Positions 17,533-25,885 of a stretch of DNA of 39,241 nucleotides are shown here, in pieces. The first letter of the stretch is position 1. Each line of letters opens with the position of its first letter. The notes beneath the pieces were generated by a model. That model did not search any database and was not told the DNA's origin. It saw nothing but the letters and a program-made list of their open reading frames with translations. Made by a program: the position numbers and the translations under genes. This stretch comes from Pseudobutyrivibrio sp. GTDB taxonomy: Bacteria > Bacillota > Clostridia > Lachnospirales > Lachnospiraceae. The stretch covers positions 1 to 39,241 of the forward strand of contig NZ_JAFUSK010000036.1 in assembly GCF_017471675.1 (NCBI RefSeq), read 5' to 3'.

Positions 17533-19968
17533 CTACTTCATAGTTGCAACTACACTTACTGTCTTCTTGCTTCCGTCGAATGGGATTACATTTCCTGCAA
17601 CCTCTACTCCGTCAACTGTAAGTGATGCAACGCCCTTTTGAATCTTGTTAGGGTTCTTGATTTCAATATTGTAGGTTACTCCGCGGTAAACACGTGTGAT
17701 ATTGAAATCACCAAATTCTGCTGGGATACATGGATTAACTGAAAGTCCCTCAAGTGTAGGATAAATTCCAAGGATGTATTGAGAGATATTTGTGAATGTC
17801 CATGCAGCAGTTCCTGTAAGCCAGCTGTTCTTTGCCTCACCGTGGAACTTGGCATCAGCTCCTGCTACCATCTGTGAGTAAACATAAGGCTCTGTTCTAT
17901 GTATCTCAGAAATGTCCTCGATGTATGAAGGGCATGTTTTCTTGTAAACTTCAAATGCTCTATCACCACGTCCTATGCATGTTTCTGCAATAGAAATCCA
18001 AGGATTGTTGTGGCAGAAGATTCCGGCATTTTCCTTGTATCCTGGTGGATATGATGTGATTTCACCAAGCTCAAGATGATATCTTGTGTAAGCTGGCTGA
18101 AGAATCATAACACCGTACTTTGTATCAAGCTTTTCCTTAACTGAATCAAGGGCTTTCTTTGCGTTACCATCCTCGATACCAACACCAGCCATTACGCACA
18201 TACCCTGTGGCTCGATGTAAATCTGACCTTCATCACATTCCTTAGAACCAACCTTGTGGCTGTATGCATCATAAGCTCTTACGAACCAATCACCGTCCCA
18301 GCCATCCTTCTCAATGGCTTTAATCATCTTATCAACCTCAGCTAAAACTCTGTCAGCTTCAGCATTGTCGCCCATGAGCTTGCAAAGGTCTGCATACTCG
18401 CGACCATATTTTACAAACATACCAGCAATAAATACTGATTCTGCAACAGGTCCCTCTGATGGTCCAAAGCACTGGAAGCTTTCGCCAGGATGTTCAGAGA
18501 AGCAGTTAAGGTTCAGGCAATCATTCCAATCGGCACGACCAATAAGTGGAAGGTCGTGTGGACCCTTGTGATTAACAATATAATCAAATGAACGCTTCAA
18601 ATGCTCCATAAGAGTAGTTGCCACAGACATATCGTTGTCGTAAGGAACCATTTCCTTAAGGATTGAAGTATCACCAGTTTCGCGGATATAAGCGCTTGTT
18701 CCTGCAATGAGCCATAATGGATCATCGTTAAATCCAGAACCTATATCAGAATTGCCCTTCTTTGTAAGAGGCTGATACTGATGGTAAGCACTACCATCCT
18801 GGAACTGAGTAGAAGCAATATCGATGATACGCTCTCTAGCTCTATCTGGAATAAGGTGAACGAACCCAAGTAAATCCTGGCAGGAATCTCTAAATCCCAT
18901 TCCTCGTCCGATACCTGTTTCGTAGTAAGAAGCAGAACGTGACATGTTAAATGTAACCATACACTGATACTGGTTCCAGATATTTACCATACGGTTAACA
19001 TGCTCATCCTTAGATTCGATATGGAACTTGCCAAGAAGTTCATTCCAGTATTCATTAAGCTTTGCAAAGGCATTGTTGAAATCTGCCTCTGTTTTATATT
19101 TGCCAAGCAGTTCATTAGCTTTCTTCTTATTGATGATTCCAGGAGCTTCCCACTTATCATCCTCAGCATTTTCAATGTAACCAAGTGCAAATACGAATGT
19201 CTTGCTTTCGCCAGCTTCAAGGCTGACATTTATCTGGTGAGAAGCGATTGGATACCAGCCAGAAGCAATAGTGTTATGAAGCTTTCCTTCAATAACAGCA
19301 GCTGGCTTGTCAGGACCGTTGTATGCACCACGGAATTCATCTCGGCTTGTCTCGAATCCATCAATCTTTGTATTTACAGAGTAAACAGCGTAGTGATTAC
19401 GGCGCTCTCTGTACTCAGTCTTGTGATATATTGTAGAATCGATTACTTCTACTTCGCCAATAGAAAGGTTACGCTGATAATTCTTCATATCGTCATCAGC
19501 GTTCCATAGGCACCACTCAACATAAGAGAAAAGTGTGATATCTTTTTTGGCATTTCCCTTATTAGTCAAAGTAACCTTTGTAAGTTCAACCGGGTCACCG
19601 ATAGGTACAAATGTTGTAAGTGCAGCTTCAATATCATTCTTAGCACCTGTGAATTTGCTGTAACCAATACCGTGACGGCACTCGTAAGAATCAAGCTCAG
19701 TCTTTGTAGGCTGCCAGCCTGGGTTCCAGATTGTATCTCCATCTTTAATATAGAAATACTTACCATTAGTATCTGGTGTAGTGTCGTTGTAACGATATCT
19801 AGTCATGCGAAGAAGCTTTGCATCCTTATAGAATGTATATCCACCGCAAGTGTTAGATATCAATGTGAAGAAGTCTGTACAGCCAAGGTAATTAATCCAT
19901 GGCAATGGGGTCTTTGGAGTGGTGATAACGTATTCTTTATTGTTATCATCGAAAAATCCGTATTTCAT
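17533..19968 (-). CDS. cbpA: Cellobiose phosphorylase, GH94 (811 aa)
   Basis: It splits cellobiose with phosphate into glucose 1-phosphate and glucose in the cytoplasm, saving ATP compared with hydrolysis. The N-terminus [20 protein letters not shown], then PLPWINYLG, is that of clostridial cellobiose phosphorylases, and 811 residues is the usual length. [11 protein letters not shown] and [12 protein letters not shown] (Asp of DWND at residue 480, the general-acid region) are intact. There is no signal peptide. The minus-strand ribosome binding site GGGAGG lies just upstream of ATG. It has a promoter at 20006-20033 with a LacI-type site over the start region, and diverges from a LacI-family regulator and sugar transporter, which fits cellobiose use. 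Activity on longer cellodextrins cannot be excluded. Confidence 0.95.
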   Translation of the reverse strand: MKYGFFDDNNKEYVITTPKTPLPWINYLGCTDFFTLISNTCGGYTFYKDAKLLRMTRYRYNDTTPDTNGKYFYIKDGDTIWNPGWQPTKTELDSYECRHGIGYSKFTGAKNDIEAALTTFVPIGDPVELTKVTLTNKGNAKKDITLFSYVEWCLWNADDDMKNYQRNLSIGEVEVIDSTIYHKTEYRERRNHYAVYSVNTKIDGFETSRDEFRGAYNGPDKPAAVIEGKLHNTIASGWYPIASHQINVSLEAGESKTFVFALGYIENAEDDKWEAPGIINKKKANELLGKYKTEADFNNAFAKLNEYWNELLGKFHIESKDEHVNRMVNIWNQYQCMVTFNMSRSASYYETGIGRGMGFRDSCQDLLGFVHLIPDRARERIIDIASTQFQDGSAYHQYQPLTKKGNSDIGSGFNDDPLWLIAGTSAYIRETGDTSILKEMVPYDNDMSVATTLMEHLKRSFDYIVNHKGPHDLPLIGRADWNDCLNLNCFSEHPGESFQCFGPSEGPVAESVFIAGMFVKYGREYADLCKLMGDNAEADRVLAEVDKMIKAIEKDGWDGDWFVRAYDAYSHKVGSKECDEGQIYIEPQGMCVMAGVGIEDGNAKKALDSVKEKLDTKYGVMILQPAYTRYHLELGEITSYPPGYKENAGIFCHNNPWISIAETCIGRGDRAFEVYKKTCPSYIEDISEIHRTEPYVYSQMVAGADAKFHGEAKNSWLTGTAAWTFTNISQYILGIYPTLEGLSVNPCIPAEFGDFNITRVYRGVTYNIEIKNPNKIQKGVASLTVDGVEVAGNVIPFDGSKKTVSVVATMK

Positions 19969-19995
19969 ATGTTCCTCCCTAAATGATGAATAAGT

Positions 19996-20003
19996 AAACG
20001 ATT
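19996..20003. promoter_or_regulatory. LacI-type operator O1 at the cbpA start region
   Basis: AAACGATT lies within GTAAACGATTAAG (19994-20006), just downstream of the cbpA -10 box on the minus strand, where a bound repressor would block transcription. It shares its core with the site at 20237-20244. Confidence 0.55.
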
Positions 20004-20005
20004 AA

Positions 20006-20033
20006 GTTATAATTTAATTGATAATCGTGTAAA
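20006..20033 (-). promoter_or_regulatory. Promoter of cbpA
   Basis: On the minus strand TTTACA (20028-20033) and TATAAC (20006-20011) are separated by 16 bases. The -35 box overlaps the left arm of a 9-bp inverted repeat (20029-20037 with 20075-20083). Confidence 0.6.
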
Positions 20034-20083
20034 TACTGATAAAAACCTACGCAAACGTTTAAGCTAATAAGCACAGTATTTAC
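20029..20083. promoter_or_regulatory. Nested palindrome around LacI-type operator O2
   Basis: GTAAATACT (20029-20037) and AGTATTTAC (20075-20083) form a perfect 9-bp inverted repeat. The palindrome AAACGTTT (20053-20060) sits at its centre to within half a base. It occupies the middle of the cbpA-lacI spacer; the remainder of that spacer holds the two promoters, two further LacI-type sites and twin palindromes listed separately. Confidence 0.5.
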
Positions 20084-20182
20084 GCTTTAAGAATACCATA
20101 ATAAGTTGAAAAAGCAATTAGAAGGATGAAACTTTGTGCAAATAGCACTAAAAAGGCAGGGTGAATTATTGCGAAAACACAA

Positions 20183-20215
20183 ATTTTCGAAAATGACTTG
20201 TAGATTTTCGAAAAT
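20183..20215. repeat. Twin ATTTTCGAAAAT palindromes in the lacI promoter
   Basis: Two identical perfect 12-bp palindromes (20183-20194 and 20204-20215) have centres exactly 21 bp apart, two helical turns. The second fills most of the spacer between the -35 and -10 boxes. This looks like a paired operator for a dimeric or tetrameric regulator. Confidence 0.6.
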
Positions 20216-20226
20216 AGAGCTATATT
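20198..20226 (+). promoter_or_regulatory. Promoter of the LacI-family regulator gene
   Basis: TTGTAG (20198-20203) and TATATT (20221-20226) are 17 bases apart. The predicted start near 20233 falls at the edge of the inverted repeat GAAAACG/CGTTTTC (20235-20254). Confidence 0.6.
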
Positions 20227-20234
20227 TAAGTTAC

Positions 20235-20254
20235 GAAAACGATTAAGCGTTTTC
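20235..20254. promoter_or_regulatory. LacI-type operator O3, probable autoregulation site
   Basis: A perfect 7-bp inverted repeat, GAAAACG (20235-20241) and CGTTTTC (20248-20254), contains AAACGATT at 20237-20244. It covers about +1 to +20 of the predicted lacI transcript, a good place for self-repression. Confidence 0.55.
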
Positions 20255-20276
20255 AGAAGGGATTAGGTATGAAGTG

Positions 20277-21290
20277 ATGGTTTCATTAAAGGATATTGCA
20301 AGCAAATGTAATGTATCCGTAGCTACTGTCAGTAAGGCACTTAATGATCACAGTGACATCGGAGCGGAGACAAAAGCCAGGATAAGAAGGACAGCAAGAG
20401 AATTAGGATACGTGCCAAATGCGGCAGCAAAATCCATGAAGACGAATAGAACCCACAACCTTGGAGTTTTATTTATGGATGATGCCAACAGCGGATTACA
20501 GCACGACTTCTTCGCAAGTGTCTTGGAAAGCTTCAAAAAAGAAGTTGAAAGGGAAGGCTACGATATCACCTTTATTTCTAATGATAGAACCAGACCGGGA
20601 AGAACTTCTTATCTTACACATGCAAGATACAGAAGATTTGATGGAGTGATAATAGCAAATGTTCACTTCGATGACCCAGAGGTGGTAGAGCTGGTTAAAA
20701 GCGATATTCCGGTTGTTACAATCGATCACATCTACAACGACACCACTACAATCTTATCTGATAATGTAGATGGAATGAAAACTCTTGTTGATTTTGTTGT
20801 TGCAAATGGTCATAAGGATATCGCATACATCCATGGGGCTGATTCTTCAGTTACAAGAACAAGACTTGTTACTTTCAACAAACAATTGGAAGAGCACGGA
20901 ATTACAGTTCCAGATGAGTACATTCAGGAATCTCCTTATAGAGATACACATGGGGCATACGAAAAGACATTGGAGCTTTTGGATTTGCCAAACAGACCAA
21001 CCTGTATCTTTTATCCAGATGATTATGCAGCATACGGCGGCATGAGAGCGGTGATGGAAAAGGGATTGAAGGTTCCAGATGATGTATCAGTAGTTGGGTT
21101 CGATGGAATCAAGGTGGCTCGCCACATTCGTCCACGTCTTACAACCTACAGACAGGATGCGGATGGCTTAGGAACCCAGGCGGCGAAGAATCTTATCGAT
21201 TTAATCGAAAGACCAAAGACCACATTAATCAAGCAGATAGTGGTAAAAGGAAAGCTCCTTGAAGGAGATACTCTTAAAAAGCTTAATTAG
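20277..21290 (+). CDS. LacI-family transcriptional regulator (337 aa)
   Basis: This is a sugar-responsive DNA-binding repressor. An N-terminal helix-turn-helix (SLKDIASKCNVSVATVSKAL) and hinge helix (PNAAAKSMKT) are followed by a periplasmic-binding-protein-like sensor domain (about residues 60-335). The TVSKAL recognition helix and the hinge are typical of regulators that bind sites centred on CG, matching the AAACG(A/T)TT sites nearby. It diverges from cbpA and precedes a sugar transporter, so cellobiose or a derivative is the likely effector (inference). The ATG at 20277 overlaps the stop of a two-codon frame at 20269-20277 that has the better-spaced ribosome binding site. GTG at 20274 is an alternative start. 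Confidence 0.92.
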   Translation: MVSLKDIASKCNVSVATVSKALNDHSDIGAETKARIRRTARELGYVPNAAAKSMKTNRTHNLGVLFMDDANSGLQHDFFASVLESFKKEVEREGYDITFISNDRTRPGRTSYLTHARYRRFDGVIIANVHFDDPEVVELVKSDIPVVTIDHIYNDTTTILSDNVDGMKTLVDFVVANGHKDIAYIHGADSSVTRTRLVTFNKQLEEHGITVPDEYIQESPYRDTHGAYEKTLELLDLPNRPTCIFYPDDYAAYGGMRAVMEKGLKVPDDVSVVGFDGIKVARHIRPRLTTYRQDADGLGTQAAKNLIDLIERPKTTLIKQIVVKGKLLEGDTLKKLN

Positions 21291-21341
21291 GCATTTGGTT
21301 GAGAAATCAACTTATTATAAATGCAGTAACAATCAATCAAA

Positions 21342-21356
21342 ACGCGCTAAGCGCGT
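21342..21356. other. GC-rich hairpin upstream of the binding-protein gene
   Basis: ACGCGC and GCGCGT form a perfect 6-bp stem with a three-base loop, ending about six bases before the GGGAGG ribosome binding site and with no T-run. It may be a 5' mRNA-stabilising hairpin or an operator. Confidence 0.45.
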
Positions 21357-21376
21357 AAAATTGGGAGGAACACAAA

Positions 21377-22777
21377 ATGAAAAAACGTTTAGTAAGTTTG
21401 CTAGCAATGGCAACAATGACAGCAACAATGTTTGCTGCATGTGGAAGCTCTGATACAGCTTCTACAGAAACACCTGCAACTGATGGAGCAGCTACAGAGG
21501 CTACTGATTCAGCTGACGCTGCAGTAGAGCTTCCTGAAGACACAGGTAAGGTTCTTAACATCTATGGATGGAACGAGGAGTTCAAGAGCCGTCTTACAGA
21601 TCATTATGCAGGCTACACAGAAGTAGATGCAACACATGGTAAGATTGGTGATGTTGATGTTGTTTGGAATATCACTCCTTCAACAGACAATGCATACCAG
21701 AACAACCTTGATGAAGCTCTTTTAGCTCAGGAATCTGCTTCTGCAGATGACAAGGTTGATTTATTCCTTGTAGAAGCTGACTATGCACTTAAGTATGTTG
21801 ATACAGATTATGCAATGGCTCTTAAGGATCTTGGAATCACAGATGCTGACCTTGCTGATCAGTACAAGTACACACAGGATATCGTTACAGATTCAAACGG
21901 TAACTTAAAGGGTGCTTCATGGCAGGCTTGCTCAGCTGGTCTTATCTACAACAGAGAAGCAGCTAAGGAAGTTTTAGGAACAGATGATCCTACAGAAGTA
22001 CAGGCAGCTGTAGCTGACTGGTCTAAGTACAGCGAGACAGCTAAGAAGGTTGCTGATGCAGGCTACACAATGTGCTCTGTAAACGATACATACCGTGTAT
22101 ATTCAAACAACGTATCTGGCAAGTGGGTACAGGATGGCAAGGTTGTAATTGATAAGAACATTGATAAGTGGGTAGAGGATTCTAAGGCACTTGTTGATGC
22201 TAAGGCTGAAGATACAGATGATCTTTGGGGCGATGACTGGGGTAAAGGCAAGAGACCTGAAGGAAAGGTATTCTGCTACTTTGGACCAGCTTGGTTCTTC
22301 AACTTCAGCTTGGACGCAGCTGATGAAGGTACAATCGCAAACAAAGGCGGTTGGGGATTCTGCGAAGGCCCACAGTCTTACTACTGGGGTGGTACATGGA
22401 TCTGCGCAGCAACAGGCACAGACAATGCTAACCTTGTAAAGGATATCATCCTTACAATGACAACAGACAAGGCAGTACTTAAGGATATCGCTCAGAAGGA
22501 TTCTGATTGTGTAAACTCTAAGACAGTTCTTGCAGAACTTGCAGCAGATGAGTCTGGTAACCTTGATATTCTCGGTGGACAGAACCCATACGAGCAGCTT
22601 GCAGCAGGAGCAGAAGGAATTGACTTATCAAATCTTTCAGCTTATGACCAGGGTTGCAACGAGGAATTCCAGAAGGCAATGAAGAACTACTTCCTTGGCA
22701 AGGCTACAAAAGATGAAGCTATTGATATGTTCAAGAAGGCAGTTCATGAGAAGTATCCAGATGTAGCAGTAGACTAA
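21377..22777 (+). CDS. Carbohydrate ABC transporter substrate-binding lipoprotein (466 aa)
   Basis: This cell-surface sugar receptor delivers substrate to the two permeases downstream. The signal peptide MKKRLVSLLAMATMTATMFA leads to a lipobox ending in Cys22, followed by an acidic Ser/Thr/Ala-rich linker to about residue 55. The mature domain (KVLNIYGWNEEFKSRL onward) is a CUT1-type extracellular binding fold, rich in Trp, Tyr and Asp (PAWFFNF, YYWGGTW) suited to stack on sugars. Cellobiose or cellodextrin is the best guess from the neighbouring cbpA, not from the sequence. GGGAGG lies ten bases before ATG. A possible promoter (TTGGTT 21295-21300, TATAAA 21316-21321, 15-base spacer) is weak; readthrough from lacI is equally possible. 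Confidence 0.92.
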   Translation: MKKRLVSLLAMATMTATMFAACGSSDTASTETPATDGAATEATDSADAAVELPEDTGKVLNIYGWNEEFKSRLTDHYAGYTEVDATHGKIGDVDVVWNITPSTDNAYQNNLDEALLAQESASADDKVDLFLVEADYALKYVDTDYAMALKDLGITDADLADQYKYTQDIVTDSNGNLKGASWQACSAGLIYNREAAKEVLGTDDPTEVQAAVADWSKYSETAKKVADAGYTMCSVNDTYRVYSNNVSGKWVQDGKVVIDKNIDKWVEDSKALVDAKAEDTDDLWGDDWGKGKRPEGKVFCYFGPAWFFNFSLDAADEGTIANKGGWGFCEGPQSYYWGGTWICAATGTDNANLVKDIILTMTTDKAVLKDIAQKDSDCVNSKTVLAELAADESGNLDILGGQNPYEQLAAGAEGIDLSNLSAYDQGCNEEFQKAMKNYFLGKATKDEAIDMFKKAVHEKYPDVAVD

Positions 22778-22808
22778 TAGTTTTACTTAATTGATGGATA
22801 ATTAAAAT

Positions 22809-22842
22809 GGGGGCGCATGGGGGATAGGCTCCATGCGCCCTA
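22809..22842 (+). terminator. Stable hairpin between binding-protein and permease genes
   Basis: GGGCGCATGG (22811-22820) pairs perfectly with CCATGCGCCC (22831-22840); inner pairs can extend it. The tail TATTTAG is not a real T-run, so it probably protects the upstream mRNA or partly terminates, giving more binding protein than permease. Confidence 0.6.
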
Positions 22843-22865
22843 TTTAGAAGAAAAAGGGAGCATTT

Positions 22866-23771
22866 ATGGCTAAGAAAAGTAAAGTAGTTAGATACAATAA
22901 ATGGGGCTACATATTTTTAATTCCGTTTCTCGTAGTGTTTATAGTATTTCAGTTGATACCATTGGTATCTACTATTTATAATTCTTTTTTCGAGAATTAT
23001 CGCTCGGGATTAACTCAGATTGGTCCTAATTTTGTTGGAATCGAAAATTACAAAACAATAATTACAAATGGTGATTTACCATTATATTTCAAGAATACAA
23101 TGATTATGTGGATTTTAGGCTTTATTCCACAGATAGTACTTTCATTATTATTAGGAGCTTGGTTTACTGATCCTTCACTTAGATTAAAGTTCCAGACATT
23201 TTTTAAAACAGTAATCTATATGCCAAACTTGATTATGGCATCAGCATTTGCAATGTTATTCTTTACATTATTTGCTGATAGCGGTCCAATCAATTCATTA
23301 TTAATTCAGATTGGTGTCTTTAAAGAAGCATTTAAGTTTATGAGCCATGCAGGAACTGTCAGAGGACTTGTGGCTACAATGAACTGTCTTATGTGGTTTG
23401 GAAATACGACTATTCTTCTGATGGCAGGTATGATGGGTATTGATCCTTCATTATTCGAAGCGGCTCAGGTTGATGGTGCTACTGCTAATCAGATTTTCTA
23501 TAAAATAACTCTGCCACTCCTTAGACCAATATTGGTATTCGTAATGATTACCTCACTTATTGGTGGATTACAGATGTTTGATGTACCACAGATTTTAACA
23601 AACGGTACTGGAGACCCAATGCGTACATCAATGACACTTATTATGTATTTGAACAAGCATCTATATAGTAAGAACTTTGGTCTTGCTGGTGCACTTTCAG
23701 TTTACATGTTTGTAATCACTGGAATTTTAAGTTTGATTGTTTACAAGTTTACAAATTCAGAAAAGAATTAG
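22866..23771 (+). CDS. Sugar ABC transporter permease, MalF-type (301 aa)
   Basis: This is one of two membrane subunits of a CUT1 carbohydrate importer. Six membrane helices are apparent, starting with WGYIFLIPFLVVFIVFQLIP. The cytoplasmic EAA loop, EAAQVDGATANQIFYKITLP, begins at residue 198 and docks the ATPase. The conserved Gly of the loop (DGA) is present. GGGAG upstream of the ATG at 22866 provides initiation. It lies 88 bases after the binding-protein gene, beyond a strong hairpin, and ten bases before the second permease. No ATPase gene follows, so a shared MsmX/MsiK-type ATPase elsewhere is likely. Confidence 0.93.
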   Translation: MAKKSKVVRYNKWGYIFLIPFLVVFIVFQLIPLVSTIYNSFFENYRSGLTQIGPNFVGIENYKTIITNGDLPLYFKNTMIMWILGFIPQIVLSLLLGAWFTDPSLRLKFQTFFKTVIYMPNLIMASAFAMLFFTLFADSGPINSLLIQIGVFKEAFKFMSHAGTVRGLVATMNCLMWFGNTTILLMAGMMGIDPSLFEAAQVDGATANQIFYKITLPLLRPILVFVMITSLIGGLQMFDVPQILTNGTGDPMRTSMTLIMYLNKHLYSKNFGLAGALSVYMFVITGILSLIVYKFTNSEKN

Positions 23772-23781
23772 GAGAATAGAA

Positions 23782-24639
23782 ATGGCAGATAATAAGAAAC
23801 AATCTGGCGGTGGTATTCATTTTAGAAGACTGATTGCCTATATTGTATTAATAATAATATCGTTCCTGTGCTTGTTCTGGTTCTATGTGCTATTTATTAA
23901 TGCTACAAGAAGCAATGCTGAATTAAGTGCAGGTTTCACAGCAATCCCAAGCACCCATTTTATTGAAAACTGGGTAAACCTTAAAAACGGAACACTACCT
24001 ATTGTAAGGGGTATGTTTAACTCACTTATAATCGCATTTTTAACTGCGACACTTGCTACATATTTTTCAACAATGACTGCATATGCTATTCATGCTTATG
24101 ATTTTAAGGGCAAGAAATTCATCTTCACATTCATACTTATGATTATGATGATTCCTACACAGGTAACTGTACTTGGTTTCTTGCAGTTGATTGATAAGAT
24201 GAAGCTTGATAACAGCGCAATCCCTCTTGTGGTTCCTGCTATCGCATCTCCAGCTGTATTCTTCTATATGAAGCAATACATGGATGCTACACTTCCTCTA
24301 TCACTTGTTGAAGCAGCAAGAATTGACGGCTCTGGAGAATTCAGAACCTTCAATCAAATTGTAACACCTCTTATGAAGCCAGCTATTGCTGTACAGGCAA
24401 TCTTTAGCTTTGTAGGAAGCTGGAACAACTACTTCACTCCAGCACTTGTATTACACGATGACACTAAAAAGACTCTTCCTATATTAATAGCCCAGCTTCG
24501 TAACGCTGACTGGCTCAAGTTTGATATGGGACAGGTATATATGATGATTGCATTCTCAATCTTCCCTGTTATAATTGTATACCTAATCCTTTCTAAGCAC
24601 ATCGTAGGTGGCGTAACTCTTGGAGGTGTTAAAGGTTAG
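23782..24639 (+). CDS. Sugar ABC transporter permease, MalG-type (285 aa)
   Basis: This is the second membrane subunit of the CUT1 importer. The first helix is near residues 15-38 (LIAYIVLIIISFLCLFWFYV). The EAA loop EAARIDGSGEFRTFNQIVTP starts at residue 177, and the C-terminus HIVGGVTLGGVKG is the usual MalG-type tail. ATG 23782 is preceded by AGGAG at 23770-23774; in-frame codons further upstream overlap the first permease and lack a ribosome binding site. It ends the transporter operon. Confidence 0.93.
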   Translation: MADNKKQSGGGIHFRRLIAYIVLIIISFLCLFWFYVLFINATRSNAELSAGFTAIPSTHFIENWVNLKNGTLPIVRGMFNSLIIAFLTATLATYFSTMTAYAIHAYDFKGKKFIFTFILMIMMIPTQVTVLGFLQLIDKMKLDNSAIPLVVPAIASPAVFFYMKQYMDATLPLSLVEAARIDGSGEFRTFNQIVTPLMKPAIAVQAIFSFVGSWNNYFTPALVLHDDTKKTLPILIAQLRNADWLKFDMGQVYMMIAFSIFPVIIVYLILSKHIVGGVTLGGVKG

Positions 24640-24723
24640 CAAGTAATTTGCACAAGCTTGCTTGGGTAAATTGCTTGCCACAGCGAGCCCATTGCCGAAG
24701 GCAATTTGCATGGGCTCTGCTTT
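24639..24723 (+). terminator. Double-hairpin region closing the transporter operon
   Basis: Stem one pairs 24639-24649 with 24668-24678 (11 bp, one G-U). Stem two pairs GAGCCCAT (24685-24692) with ATGGGCTC (24710-24717); alternatively ATTGCC-GAA-GGCAAT (24691-24705) forms inside it. The T-run is short (CTTT at 24720-24723). It starts at the permease stop codon. The remaining spacer up to 24770 shows nothing else I can name. Confidence 0.6.
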
Positions 24724-24770
24724 CCCGTATTGGGGTTGTGTTTTTATAACATATAAATTCAGAAAAAGAC

Positions 24771-24799
24771 TTGACAGACTTACCTAGCTATGATAAATT
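24771..24799 (+). promoter_or_regulatory. Promoter of the rpmG-secE-nusG operon
   Basis: TTGACA (24771-24776) and TAAATT (24794-24799) are spaced by 17 bases. A perfect 7-bp inverted repeat, CTAGCTA (24784-24790) and TAGCTAG (24800-24806), brackets the -10 box. Confidence 0.7.
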
Positions 24800-24920
24800 T
24801 AGCTAGCGACTAAGAAAAGCAGGTCTTTTTTTTATGCTCTTTTTTCGCCTCATCAAATTGTTCGCTATGATGAGTGAGCGTAAGGTAGACCAAAGTAGAA
24901 ATTTAACGGAGGTGGAAGTT

Positions 24921-25070
24921 GTGCGCACAAAGATAACATTAGCTTGCACAGAGTGCCAGCAGCGTAATTACAACATGACAAAAGACAAGAAGACACACCC
25001 TGACAGAATGGAAACAAAGAAGTATTGCAGATTCTGCAAGAAGCACACAATGCACAAAGAGACAAAGTAG
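24921..25070 (+). CDS. rpmG: 50S ribosomal protein L33 (49 aa)
   Basis: This small protein of the large subunit lies near the E site. [20 protein letters not shown] and [15 protein letters not shown] form a zinc ribbon with two CxxC pairs, so this is the zinc-binding (C+) form of L33. GTG 24921 is the start because CGGAGG at 24907-24912 fits it and the family begins VR(T/V)KITLAC; an ATG further upstream in frame would add about 29 unrelated residues. It heads the rpmG-secE-nusG unit, a standard bacterial order. Confidence 0.95.
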   Translation: MRTKITLACTECQQRNYNMTKDKKTHPDRMETKKYCRFCKKHTMHKETK

Positions 25071-25088
25071 TCTAGCGGAGGTGCGATT

Positions 25089-25286
25089 ATGGCAGAGGAG
25101 AAGAAAGCAAAGTCAGGACGTTTCGCAGGTCTCAAGGCAGAGTTTAACAAGATTGTCTGGGCAGACCCTAAGGACGTGTCAAAGCAGACAACAGCAGTTG
25201 TTGCTGTGTCAGTAGTTGTAGCAGTGATCATCATCGTATTAGATGCAGTGATCAACAAGGGTGTTAATATCCTAGTTAATTTATAA
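25089..25286 (+). CDS. secE: Preprotein translocase subunit SecE (65 aa)
   Basis: It is the clamp subunit of the SecYEG protein-export channel. The single-helix form has an amphipathic segment (FAGLKAEFNKIVWADPKDVS) and one membrane helix (about residues 37-58, VVAVSVVVAVIIIVLDAVIN). Length and the KIVWADPKD motif are typical of Firmicutes. It lies between rpmG and nusG in the conserved order. GGAGG is at the expected distance, and its stop overlaps an ATG at 25286 that is probably not used. Confidence 0.95.
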   Translation: MAEEKKAKSGRFAGLKAEFNKIVWADPKDVSKQTTAVVAVSVVVAVIIIVLDAVINKGVNILVNL

Positions 25287-25300
25287 TGGAGGCATCGCGT

Positions 25301-25831
25301 ATGGCAGAGGCAAAGTGGTATGTAGTTCATACTTACTCAGGCTATGAGAACAAAGTCAAGACAAACATTGAAAAGGCAATCGAGACACAGCATCTCGAAG
25401 AGCAGATACTTGATGTACGAGTACCTATGGTCGAAGTTACTGAGACTAAGGACGGCGTTAAGAAGCAAGTTTCTAAGAAGATGTACCCTGGTTACGTTCT
25501 TATTGAGATGATTATGAATGATGAAACCTGGTATGTTGTCAGAAACACAAGAGGTGTTACAGGCTTCGTAGGACCAGGAAGTAAGCCAGTGCCATTGTCA
25601 GAAGCAGAGGTTCAGGCATACTTACTAGGTTCTAGCACTGAAAAGGTCAACGTTGAGGTAGACTTCGAAATCGGCGATACACTTAGCGTAGTAGATGGTA
25701 CCTGGAAAGATACTGTTGGTGTTGTTAAGTCTATCAATGCTAAGAAGCAGACAGTTACAATCAGCGTTGAAATGTTCGGACGTGAGACACCAGTTGAGAT
25801 TGATTTCACGGACGTACGAAAGATGGATTAG
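25301..25831 (+). CDS. nusG: Transcription termination/antitermination protein NusG (176 aa)
   Basis: It binds RNA polymerase beta' and links it to Rho or the ribosome. The NGN domain starts AEAKWYVVHTYSGYENKVKT and contains MYPGYVLIEM and FVGPGSKPVPLSE. The C-terminal KOW domain has VVDGTWKDTVGVVKSINAKK. ATG 25301 has GGAGG at 25288-25292; the alternative ATG at 25286 would place the ribosome binding site inside the gene. It is followed by a hairpin (25832-25862) and then rplK. Confidence 0.96.
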   Translation: MAEAKWYVVHTYSGYENKVKTNIEKAIETQHLEEQILDVRVPMVEVTETKDGVKKQVSKKMYPGYVLIEMIMNDETWYVVRNTRGVTGFVGPGSKPVPLSEAEVQAYLLGSSTEKVNVEVDFEIGDTLSVVDGTWKDTVGVVKSINAKKQTVTISVEMFGRETPVEIDFTDVRKMD

Positions 25832-25862
25832 GTTAGCACGATAAAGGTACGAAGGTGCTAAC
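25832..25862 (+). other. Hairpin between nusG and rplK
   Basis: GTTAGCAC (25832-25839) and GTGCTAAC (25855-25862) pair perfectly with a 15-base loop. A T-run is lacking, so it is more likely an mRNA processing or regulatory structure than a terminator. Confidence 0.5.
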
Positions 25863-25885
25863 GCTTATTAAGCAGGAGGAATATC

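Noticed and set aside
19000-19509. 169-residue plus-strand frame antisense to cbpA
   Set aside because: It lies wholly inside a well-supported gene, has no initiation signal, and its Cys/Ile/Phe-rich composition is what an antisense shadow gives.
24834-24920. Longer N-terminus for L33
   Set aside because: It would add about 29 residues unlike any L33 and crosses the leader; GTG 24921 has the ribosome binding site and the family start.
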